A stretch of DNA of 64,000 nucleotides, from the NCBI RefSeq assembly GCF_002850745.1, contig NZ_KZ559467.1, positions 321,319 through 385,318 of the forward strand, read 5' to 3'. The position numbers and the translations under genes are program-made. Shown here piece after piece: positions 24,733 to 31,673 of the stretch. The notes below the pieces were generated by a model that was not told the origin of the DNA, did not search any database, and saw nothing but the letters and a program-made list of their open reading frames with translations. The DNA is from Nonomuraea indica. Its GTDB lineage: Bacteria > Actinomycetota > Actinomycetes > Streptosporangiales > Streptosporangiaceae. Position 1 is the first letter of the stretch. The number at the start of each line of letters is the position of its first letter.

Positions 24733-25464
24733 TTGCTGGGAATGGTGCTGGCCGCTGGAGCCGGACGACGTCTGCGGCCCTACACCGACACGCTGCCCAA
24801 GGCGCTCGTGCCGGTCGACGGTGAGACCACGATCATGGACATCTCGCTGCGCAACCTCGCCGCGGTCGGCCTGACCGACGTCGTGGTCATCGTCGGATAC
24901 GCGGCCCAGGCCGTGCACGACCGCAAGGCGGAGCTGGAGGAGCGGCACGGCGTCAAGCTCACGCTCGTGCACAACGACAAGGCCGAGGAGTGGAACAACG
25001 CCTACTCCCTGTGGTGCGCGCGCGACTACTTCGCGCAGGGCGCGCTGCTCGTCAACGGCGACACCGTCCACCCCGTCTCGGTCGAGAAGACGCTCCTGGC
25101 CGCGCCCGAGACCAGCGACATCCTGCTCGCCGTCGACGACGTCAAGAAGCTCGCCGACGAGGAGATGAAGGTGACCCTCGACGGTGGGGCGCTCAAGCGG
25201 ATCACCAAGCTGATGGACCCGGCCGAGGCCTACGGCGAGTACATCGGCGCCACCCTGATCAGGCCCGGCGCCGCCGAGCGGCTGGCCGACGCGCTGCGCG
25301 CCACGTTCGAGCGCGACCCGCAGCTCTACTACGAGGACGGCTACCAGGAGATGGTCGAGCGCGGCGAGACGATCCACGTCGCCCCGATCGGCGAGGTCGA
25401 CTGGGTCGAGGTGGACAACCACGACGACCTGGCCAAGGCCCGCACCATCGCCGTCCGCTACTGA
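24733..25464 (+). CDS. LicC/IPCT-type cytidylyltransferase
   Basis: A 243-residue standalone nucleotidyltransferase with an intact active-site loop ([20 protein letters not shown]), NDKAEEWNNAYSLW and LLVNGDTVH. NNAYSL is shared by phosphocholine cytidylyltransferases and inositol-1-phosphate cytidylyltransferases. It should activate an alcohol phosphate as a CDP derivative for one of the two CDP-alcohol transferases around it. The start is TTG with AAGGAG 7 bases upstream, or the internal ATG at 24742. A candidate donor for it is the G1P-dehydrogenase product of the next gene (inference). Confidence 0.82.
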   Translation: MLGMVLAAGAGRRLRPYTDTLPKALVPVDGETTIMDISLRNLAAVGLTDVVVIVGYAAQAVHDRKAELEERHGVKLTLVHNDKAEEWNNAYSLWCARDYFAQGALLVNGDTVHPVSVEKTLLAAPETSDILLAVDDVKKLADEEMKVTLDGGALKRITKLMDPAEAYGEYIGATLIRPGAAERLADALRATFERDPQLYYEDGYQEMVERGETIHVAPIGEVDWVEVDNHDDLAKARTIAVRY

Positions 25465-25513
25465 GCCAACCGTTGGCTGAGCCGTCTTGTGATGAGCCGT
25501 CCGTTACGGAGAA

Positions 25514-25575
25514 GGGGGCCAGGTGTCGCTTGTAGCACGCAGGAGTGAGGGGGCCCGGTGCCGCTTCTAGCGCGG
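25514..25575 (+). repeat. Imperfect 35-base direct duplication across a start region
   Basis: GGGGGCCAGGTGTCGCTT (from 25514) and GGGGGCCCGGTGCCGCTT (from 25549) begin two copies of the same 26-base sequence, 35 bases apart. Each copy holds a purine-rich ribosome-binding run and a GTG. The first GTG (25523) opens only a 15-codon frame that ends at 25570, inside the next gene. The second (25558) starts the dehydrogenase. Confidence 0.65.
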
Positions 25576-26616
25576 ATGCTCCCGGCGCCGCTGACCATGG
25601 AGGTCAGGCGCGGCGCGGTGGCCCAGCTCGGCGCGTTGCTCGCCGACAGCAGGGTGGCCACGTCCGGCAGGGTCGCGGTCGCCGTGGGCCCCGGCCAGGG
25701 CGACCGCATCGAGGGCCTGATCGCGCCCACGCTGGGCGAGGCGGAGGTCTTCCGGGTGGCCGACGGGTCCGTCGACGCGGCCGTCTCCCTCGGCGCCGAC
25801 CTGCGCAAGGGCGCCTACGAGGTGGTGGTGGGCGTCGGCGGCGGGCGCACGATCGACGCCACCAAGTACGCCGCCTCGCTGGCCGGCATCCCCATGGTCG
25901 CCGTGGCCACCAACCTGTCCCACGACGGCATCTGCTCGCCGACCGCCTCCCTGGTCTACGAGGGAGGCAAGGGCTCCTTCGGCGTCCCGATGCCGCTGGC
26001 GATCCTGGTGGACCTCGACTTCGTGCACGCCGCGCCCGAGTCGCTGGTGCGCTCGGGCGTGGGCGACGTGGTCAGCAACCTCTCGGCCATCGACGACTGG
26101 ATGCTGTCCAACGTCGAGCGGGGCGAGCCCATCGACGGGCTGGCCTGCTCGATGGCGCGCACCGCCGCGGAGGCGCTGATCGGCCGGCGCGACTCCATCG
26201 AGTCCGACGCCTTCCTGACCGTGCTCGCCGAGTCGCTGATCCTTTCGGGCATGTCGATGGTGATCGCGGGATCCTCGCGGCCTTCCAGCGGTGGAGATCA
26301 TGAGATCCTGCATGCCGTGGATCAGCTCTTTCCCGGCACCTCCAACCACGGCGAGCTCGCCGGCATCGGTGCCGCCTTCTGCTTCTTCCTGAGGGAGGAC
26401 GCCGGGCGGCTCGCGCAGGTCACCGAATGCCTGCGCCGCCACCAGCTGCCGGTCACGCCCGCCGACATCGGCCTGAGCACCGAGCAGTTCGCCGAGGCCG
26501 TCGCGCTGGCGCCCGCCACACGTCCCGGCCGTTACACGATCCTGGAGCACCTGCGCCTCCCGGACTCCGAGATCAGGGATCGGGTGGAGGACTATGTCCG
26601 GGCCTTCGGTCGCTGA
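25558..26616 (+). CDS. sn-Glycerol-1-phosphate dehydrogenase-like iron-containing alcohol dehydrogenase
   Basis: A 352-residue member of the iron-containing ADH/glycerol dehydrogenase superfamily, closest in motifs to glycerol-1-phosphate dehydrogenases (archaeal EgsA, Bacillus AraM). Visible features are VGVGGGRTIDATKYAA (residues 92-106), TNLSHDGICSP (118-128), SGVGDVVSNLSAIDDW with metal ligand D170, SRPSSGGDHEILH with H248, and NHGE with H264. The D170-to-H248 spacing of 78 residues equals that which I recall for the archaeal enzyme. The expected reaction is dihydroxyacetone phosphate to sn-glycerol-1-phosphate with NAD(P)H. Its end overlaps the next gene by 23 bases. Confidence 0.85.
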   Translation: MPLLARMLPAPLTMEVRRGAVAQLGALLADSRVATSGRVAVAVGPGQGDRIEGLIAPTLGEAEVFRVADGSVDAAVSLGADLRKGAYEVVVGVGGGRTIDATKYAASLAGIPMVAVATNLSHDGICSPTASLVYEGGKGSFGVPMPLAILVDLDFVHAAPESLVRSGVGDVVSNLSAIDDWMLSNVERGEPIDGLACSMARTAAEALIGRRDSIESDAFLTVLAESLILSGMSMVIAGSSRPSSGGDHEILHAVDQLFPGTSNHGELAGIGAAFCFFLREDAGRLAQVTECLRRHQLPVTPADIGLSTEQFAEAVALAPATRPGRYTILEHLRLPDSEIRDRVEDYVRAFGR

Positions 26617-27361
26617 GCTGCGGCGGGTGGCCCAGCCCGCGGGCCACCTGGAGCGCCGCAACGGTGAGCACTGGGCCGGCGTGCTCTACATGCGCCGCAT
26701 CTCGATCTACGTCACCTGGCTGATGGCCAAGACGTCCGTCACGCCCAACCAGCTCACCTGGGTGATGACGGTGGCCGGGGTCGCGGCCGGTGTCGTGCTG
26801 GCCCTGCCGGGGTTCTGGGCCGTCGTGGCCGCGGCCCTGCTCGTCCAGGTCTACCTGCTGCTCGACTGCTCCGACGGCGAGCTGGCCCGCTGGACCGGCA
26901 AGACCTCGCTGACCGGCGTCTACCTCGACCGGGTCGGCGCCTACTTCACCGAGGCCGCGCTGCTCGTGGGGCTCGGCTGGCGGGTGTCGGCCGTGCTGCC
27001 CGACTGGTACACCGTGCTGGGGGTCGCCGCCGCGCTGGGCGCGATCCTCATCAAGGCCGAGAGCGACCTGGTGGAGGTGGCGCGGGCCAAGGGCGGCCTG
27101 CCGGCCGCCTCCGAGGCGTCCGCGGTGCAGTTCCGCTCCGGGCTGCTGAGCCTGGGCAGGCGGGTGCTGGCGGCGACGAAGTTCCACCGGATCGTCCAGC
27201 CGATCGAGCTGTCGCTGCTCGTGCTGGCGACCACGGTGATCGACCTGGTGGCCGGCGGGCTCACGGCCACCCGGCTGCTGCTCGTCGCCTGCTTCGTGGC
27301 GGCGTGCCTGCAGACGGTCCTGCATCTGGTGAGCATCATGGCGTCCAGGCGGCTTGCGTGA
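26594..27361 (+). CDS. CDP-alcohol phosphatidyltransferase with altered motif
   Basis: A 255-residue polytopic membrane protein coupled to the upstream dehydrogenase. GGAGG ends 3 bases before the ATG, which lies inside the preceding gene. The CDP-alcohol transferase motif reads D91-x2-D94-G-x2-A-R-x8-G108-x3-D112-x3-A116. The last aspartate, normally the catalytic base, is alanine. The N-terminal segment (HLERRNGEHWAGVLYMRRIS, here residues about 18-38) is characteristic of an actinobacterial subgroup. It may use a different base or serve another role. The overlap makes it the likely consumer of the G1P-derived substrate. Confidence 0.85.
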   Translation: MSGPSVAELRRVAQPAGHLERRNGEHWAGVLYMRRISIYVTWLMAKTSVTPNQLTWVMTVAGVAAGVVLALPGFWAVVAAALLVQVYLLLDCSDGELARWTGKTSLTGVYLDRVGAYFTEAALLVGLGWRVSAVLPDWYTVLGVAAALGAILIKAESDLVEVARAKGGLPAASEASAVQFRSGLLSLGRRVLAATKFHRIVQPIELSLLVLATTVIDLVAGGLTATRLLLVACFVAACLQTVLHLVSIMASRRLA

Positions 27362-27524
27362 TCTTGCCGCGGCCGTCCCGGAACCAGCCGGGTGCCGCAT
27401 CCGTCGTATTGATCGGACGTCGGCGGTTCGGTAGGGGTTCACACCCGGTTCCGATACGCTTAGCTCCACCTATCAGATATGTGCAGACCAGCAGACTCGG
27501 TGATCATGAAAGCATGCTCCGCTC

Positions 27525-28439
27525 GTGACCTCAACGCGTCAGGACGATGATTCGTTGAAGATCTCGTGCGTCATCCTCACCATGGGCAACCGGGTCGCGG
27601 AGCTGAACCGGGCGGTCGAGTCCGCGCTCCACCAGATCGACGGCGACGTCGAGGTGGTGATCGTGGGCAACGGCGCCGACGTGCCCGAGGTGTCGGCGAC
27701 GCCACCCGAGGGCTCGGCCGCGACCGTCAAGACCATCCGGCTCGACCGTAACACCGGCATCCCGGCCGGCCGCAACCGCGGCGTCGAGGAGTGCTCGGGC
27801 GACGTCGTGCTGTTCCTCGACGACGACGGCTGGTACGCCAACCAGAAGGTCGCCGCGCACGTGCGCGACCGGTTCGCCACCGAGCCCGACCTGGCGGTCA
27901 TCTCCTTCCGGGTGATGGACCCCGATGGCGGCGCCGGGCAGCGTCGCCACGTTCCCCGCCTGCGGGCGGGCGACCCCGAGCGGTCCTCACCGGTCACCAC
28001 GTTCCTGGGCGGCGCCTCGGCGGTACGCCGCTCGGCCTTCCTCCAGGTGGGCGGCCTGCCGGAGCGGTTCTTCTACGCGCACGAGGAGACCGATCTCGCC
28101 TGGCGGCTGCTCGGTGAGGGCTACCGGATCGAGTACGACGCCGAGACGGTCATGTACCACCCGCAGGTGCCGCCGACCAGGCACGCCGACTTCTACCGGC
28201 TCAATGCCCGCAACCGGGTCTGGCTGGCCCGGCGCAACCTGCCGTGGCCGCTGGCGGTCCTCTACCTGCTCGACTGGATCGTGCTCACCCTGATCCGCGA
28301 GCGCGGCGCGGGGCCGGCGCTGAAGGCGTGGTTCACGGGCTTCTTCGAGGGCCTGCGCACGCCGGCCGGCGAGCGCCGCCCGATGGCGTGGCGCACCGCC
28401 TGGCGCATGGTCAAGCTGGGCCGCCCGCCGATCGTCTGA
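27525..28439 (+). CDS. Family 2 glycosyltransferase
   Basis: A 304-residue GT2 of the rhamnosyltransferase/WcaA type. It has the N-terminal strand ISCVILTMGNR, VVLFLDDDGWY (DDD metal site) and the acceptor motif FYAHEETDLAWRLL. A C-terminal amphipathic or hydrophobic region (about 235-265) suggests membrane association. The start is GTG without a clear Shine-Dalgarno sequence. It follows the CDP-alcohol module on the same strand after a 163-base gap and could glycosylate its product. Confidence 0.88.
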   Translation: MTSTRQDDDSLKISCVILTMGNRVAELNRAVESALHQIDGDVEVVIVGNGADVPEVSATPPEGSAATVKTIRLDRNTGIPAGRNRGVEECSGDVVLFLDDDGWYANQKVAAHVRDRFATEPDLAVISFRVMDPDGGAGQRRHVPRLRAGDPERSSPVTTFLGGASAVRRSAFLQVGGLPERFFYAHEETDLAWRLLGEGYRIEYDAETVMYHPQVPPTRHADFYRLNARNRVWLARRNLPWPLAVLYLLDWIVLTLIRERGAGPALKAWFTGFFEGLRTPAGERRPMAWRTAWRMVKLGRPPIV

Positions 28440-29175
28440 CCGGAGCCTCCGCGTCGCCCGGCCGCAGCTCGCGCGCCGCACCGAAGATCATCTCCGCGTG
28501 GTCCACGGTGGACGACATCAGGGCGCGCTTGGGCAGGCCCAGCTCGCTGAGCTCCTTGGCGATCGGGTGGTTGCCGAGCCGGATCAGCGCCCCGCCCGGC
28601 CGTGCCCGCACGCCGCGGGCCCGCACCGCCCACGGCACCTGCCGCGTCACGCCGTCGCGGTGGGTGTAGGCCTCCAGGCCGGTCAGCGCGGGCGGCCCCG
28701 GCACGGGCAGTCCGGGTCTGAGGAGCAGGTCCAGCACCAGCCGCCCGTCCCGGCGTACGATGCAGCGCTTGAACGGCGAGCCGAGCCGCAGGTCGATGTC
28801 CGCGAGCTCCTTGGGGAAGCCCCAGATGGCCCGTCCCGCCTCCAGCGTGAACCCCTGGTCCACCGGCAGCCAGTGGACGAACGTCCCGGCGTGCGCCAGC
28901 TCGCCCAGCCCGGTGGCGCCTGCGCGGCCCGGCGGCTGGACGAGGAAGGCCACGCCGAACTCGTGGTAGGAGTCGAGGTCGCCGTCACGGTAGTCGACGA
29001 ACGCCAGCGCGCACACGGCCCTGCCCGGGAACACCTCGGCGATCTCCAGGCCCGAGTAGGCGATCACCGCCCTGGCCACGTCGGCGCGCACGGTGTACAG
29101 CACGCTGCAGACGGCCGCGTCTCTCACCCGGACAGGCATGCTGACCGTTCGCCCCTGGATCAGATGCGATGCCAT
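28411..29175 (-). CDS. Acetoacetate decarboxylase-family protein
   Basis: A 254-residue protein of the ADC-like superfamily with the characteristic EFGVAFLV strand, FVHWLPVDQGFTLEAGR, and WGFPKELADID, where K122 corresponds to the Schiff-base lysine of acetoacetate decarboxylase. The ATG at 29175 was chosen because conserved sequence starts just after it. Its last 29 bases overlap the end of the convergent GT2. Many family members are not decarboxylases, so the reaction is open. It is divergent from the ECF sigma gene. Confidence 0.83.
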   Translation of the reverse strand: MASHLIQGRTVSMPVRVRDAAVCSVLYTVRADVARAVIAYSGLEIAEVFPGRAVCALAFVDYRDGDLDSYHEFGVAFLVQPPGRAGATGLGELAHAGTFVHWLPVDQGFTLEAGRAIWGFPKELADIDLRLGSPFKRCIVRRDGRLVLDLLLRPGLPVPGPPALTGLEAYTHRDGVTRQVPWAVRARGVRARPGGALIRLGNHPIAKELSELGLPKRALMSSTVDHAEMIFGAARELRPGDAEAPVRRSAGGPA

Positions 29176-29203
29176 GGTTCCAGTACACCAACCGGAAACG
29201 CGT

Positions 29204-29243
29204 GTGACCATTCCTCCGCCCGTCACGTCTGGAGTGATGTGAC
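29204..29243. promoter_or_regulatory. GTGAC/GTCAC repeats between ADC-like and sigma genes
   Basis: GTGAC at 29204-29208, GTCAC at 29222-29226 and GTGAC at 29239-29243 are spaced 18 and 17 bases apart, forming two overlapping dyads in the divergent promoter region. A GGAAAC at 29194-29199 with CGTC at 29221-29224 is reminiscent of an ECF promoter, but the spacing (21) is long. Confidence 0.35.
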
Positions 29244-29267
29244 AGAAGCGACAACGCGGAGGGCGTC

Positions 29268-29726
29268 ATCGACATCGAGGACCTGTACCGCGAGCACTGG
29301 CCGCTCGTGTGCGGGTTCCTGCTGCGCCGGACCCGTGACCCCCATCTGGCCGAGGACCTCGCCCAGGAGACCTTCGTCAAGGCCACCCGGGCCCTGCTGG
29401 GCTGGCGGGGCGAGAACCCGGCCGCCTGGCTGCTCGCCATCGCGCGCAACGTCCTCGTCGACCACGTCCGGCGCGCCAGACGGGAGCTGCCGCTGCCCGA
29501 CGCCGGCGAACTGGGCGTGCCGCCCCTGCACGTGGCCGCCCTCGACGTCCGCGACGCGCTCGACCGGCTCCCGGAGCAGCAGCGCAGGCTGCTCGCGCTC
29601 GTCTACCTGGAGGGCTTCTCGCTGGTGGAGGTGGCCGCGATGACCGGCCGGAAACACGCGACGATCAAGACGGCGGTGTGGCGGGCCCGAGCCGCCTTCG
29701 CAGACAGCTACGGAGGGGTGCGATGA
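29268..29726 (+). CDS. ECF RNA polymerase sigma factor with non-canonical start
   Basis: An ECF sigma factor of about 152 residues. Region 2 is DLYREHWPLVCGFLLRRTRDPHLAEDLAQETFVKA-like (residues about 6-40). Region 4 is LPEQQRRLLALVYLEGFSLVEVAAMTGRKHATIKTAVWRARA-like (about 96-138). No ATG, GTG or TTG lies upstream in frame after the stop at 29235. The only GTG (29307) would delete region 2.1. GGAGGG at 29258-29263 points to the ATC at 29268 as the start. Otherwise a sequencing or true frameshift separates it from the GTG at 29239. It is coupled to its putative anti-sigma gene by ATGA. Confidence 0.75.
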   Translation: MDIEDLYREHWPLVCGFLLRRTRDPHLAEDLAQETFVKATRALLGWRGENPAAWLLAIARNVLVDHVRRARRELPLPDAGELGVPPLHVAALDVRDALDRLPEQQRRLLALVYLEGFSLVEVAAMTGRKHATIKTAVWRARAAFADSYGGVR

Positions 29727-30652
29727 GCGAGGACGAGGCCGTGCTGGAACTGCCGGACTTCGACCCGAAGGTGACCCGCAGAGCGGTGCGCCGCGGCGTG
29801 CTCAGGACGGCCTCGGTGGTGCTGGCCGCGCTCCTGGTGGCCGGCCTGGCGGCCGCCGGCCTGGCTTTCGTGCAGCAGCGCGGGGACCGCGGCGAGCGGA
29901 TGAGGGACATCCTGGGCACGGCGTTCAAGATCTACAACCCTGCCTACGAGGTGGCGGTGGACACCTGCTGCGAGACCACGCCACTGTCGATGAGCTTCAC
30001 CATCAGGGCGAGCCAGATCAGGGCCGCACGCGGCTTCACCGAGAACGGCGGCTCCACCCACACCATCACGCAGAACTTCTTCGGCCGGGTCGGCAGGCTG
30101 CCTCTCGGCAACTACGCCAACACCACCTTGAGCACCAACCTCGCCAACGTCGGCACGGACCTCCAGCGGAAGGAGAACATCAGGAAGGTCCTGGCCCGGC
30201 TGCCCGACGGGCTCAACGCGCTGGCCGTCATCGAGTTCGCCACGCCGGCACGCACAGCGGAGCTGACCGCGTTCACCCGCGACTTCGATCTCTGCCCGCG
30301 AAAGGTCGTCTACGAGCGGCGGCCGGGCTCGGTTCCGATCACCTGGGGCATGACCACCTGGGACCGGGCGCCGATGCCGGAGGAGACGACGTCGTGCGCC
30401 GACGACATGAAGAACGACCTGGAGGGCTTCCGTGCCTGGTCGCGGCTGCTGCGTGACCACGACGACGCCAACCTGCGCCACTTCGACCTGTCCCTGGCCC
30501 GGCTTCGCAAGGCGGCGAACGACGGGCTGGCCTACGCCGTCGTGGAGGACCTGGCCTCGGTCAAGGAACTGCGCAAGGTGATCGAGGACCCGCGGGTGCG
30601 TACCGTACGACTGGCCGACGTGGCCTTCGACCTGGAAGACCATCGCGGCTAG
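29723..30652 (+). CDS. Putative anti-sigma factor (membrane, Sigma_reg-like)
   Basis: A 309-residue protein with a cytoplasmic N-terminus of about 28 residues, one transmembrane helix (about 28-50) and a large extracytoplasmic domain. The start overlaps the sigma stop (ATGA) with GGAGGGG upstream. The pattern TFKIYNPAYEV, LSMSFTIRASQI and the C-terminal LRKVIEDPRVRTVRLADVAFD-like segment resemble the Sigma_reg_N/Sigma_reg_C proteins paired with ECF factors in Firmicutes. Conserved cysteines (VDTCCETT) sit just outside the membrane and could be a redox or metal site (inference). Confidence 0.7.
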   Translation: MSEDEAVLELPDFDPKVTRRAVRRGVLRTASVVLAALLVAGLAAAGLAFVQQRGDRGERMRDILGTAFKIYNPAYEVAVDTCCETTPLSMSFTIRASQIRAARGFTENGGSTHTITQNFFGRVGRLPLGNYANTTLSTNLANVGTDLQRKENIRKVLARLPDGLNALAVIEFATPARTAELTAFTRDFDLCPRKVVYERRPGSVPITWGMTTWDRAPMPEETTSCADDMKNDLEGFRAWSRLLRDHDDANLRHFDLSLARLRKAANDGLAYAVVEDLASVKELRKVIEDPRVRTVRLADVAFDLEDHRG

Positions 30653-31617
30653 ACCGTCACCGGCCGGGCCGGCGCGGTGACGCCGGCCCACCCCTCCAGC
30701 CTGGCCACGAAGGCCGCGGCCTGGTCGGGCCAGTGGTGGCGCAGCAGCGCCTCGGCGTGGCCCCGGGCGCCGAGCGCCGAACGCCGGGCCGGGTCCTCCT
30801 TCAGATCCAGGACGGCCCGCGTCACGGCCGCCACGTCCAGCGGCACCACCACGCCGCAGCCGACCCGCTCCACCAGCGGTCCGGCCTGGGGCGTGGTGAC
30901 CACGGGCACGCCCCGGCCCATGTAGTCGAGCACCTTGGCCGGCACCCCCTCGACCTGCGGGGCAGCCAGGGACAGGCCCGCCAGCGCGCCGCCGGTCATC
31001 CGCAGGGCGTGCCGGTTGGGCACGTACCCGAACCAGTCGAGCAGCCCGACGCGCTGGGCGTCGCGCAGCAGCGGCCGGACGGCCGGGTCGGCGGCGCCGA
31101 TCAGGTCCATCCGGATGCCGTGCGGCGCCAGGCGCCCGGCGAGCGCGATCAGCTCGGCCACCCCGCGCTCGGCGGACAGCCGCCCGAGGTGCACCACCCG
31201 GGTGTCGCCGGGCACCTGCGGCGCGGTGGCGGCGAACGTCGCCTCCGGCACCAGTTCGGGCGTGCACACGTGGTGCCGCCGCTGCGCGCGGCTCAGCCGC
31301 CTCGCGCCGACGTCCTCGCGTACGTCCCAGACGACGGGCGGGCGGCGGTGCGGCAGGGCGCGCAGCAGCGCGTGGTCGTGCACCACCAGCAGGTCCGCGC
31401 CGGCGGAGCCACGCCGCAGGGCCGCGCCGGCCCGGCCGTACCCGGCCCGGTACGGCACGTCGATCGCGGTGAGCCCCATCGCCGGGGTGACGTTGAAGTG
31501 CGTGAAGGGCGCGACGTAGGTCACCTCGTGGCCCGCGTCGAGCAGCGCCCGGATCTGCCGGTGCATGATCCGGGCGTCCTCGGGGTGGTGGACGGTCGTG
31601 CCGACGCATACGCGCAT
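30649..31617 (-). CDS. Family 4-type glycosyltransferase
   Basis: A 322-residue GT-B glycosyltransferase. The N-terminal domain has GTTVHHPEDARIMHRQIRAL and a long Arg-rich linker. The C-terminal donor domain shows VVHLGRLSAERG, DWFGYVPNR and EGVPAKVLDYMGRGVPVVTT, where the EGVPAKVLDYM helix carries the E(x)7E-like site. It is slightly shorter than typical GT4 enzymes. The ATG at 31617 is the first in-frame start giving a full N-terminal strand. It overlaps the convergent anti-sigma gene by 4 bases. Confidence 0.88.
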   Translation of the reverse strand: MRVCVGTTVHHPEDARIMHRQIRALLDAGHEVTYVAPFTHFNVTPAMGLTAIDVPYRAGYGRAGAALRRGSAGADLLVVHDHALLRALPHRRPPVVWDVREDVGARRLSRAQRRHHVCTPELVPEATFAATAPQVPGDTRVVHLGRLSAERGVAELIALAGRLAPHGIRMDLIGAADPAVRPLLRDAQRVGLLDWFGYVPNRHALRMTGGALAGLSLAAPQVEGVPAKVLDYMGRGVPVVTTPQAGPLVERVGCGVVVPLDVAAVTRAVLDLKEDPARRSALGARGHAEALLRHHWPDQAAAFVARLEGWAGVTAPARPVTV

Positions 31618-31673
31618 GGCTCGATGGTCCGCGTTGACCCGGAAAAGGACGTAAATGCGGGCCGAACTACCGC

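Noticed and set aside
27432..27460. Possible -35/-10 (TTCACA, TACGCT) before the GT2 at 27525
   Set aside because: The spacing between the two elements is only 11 bases, so they do not make a normal sigma-70-type promoter.
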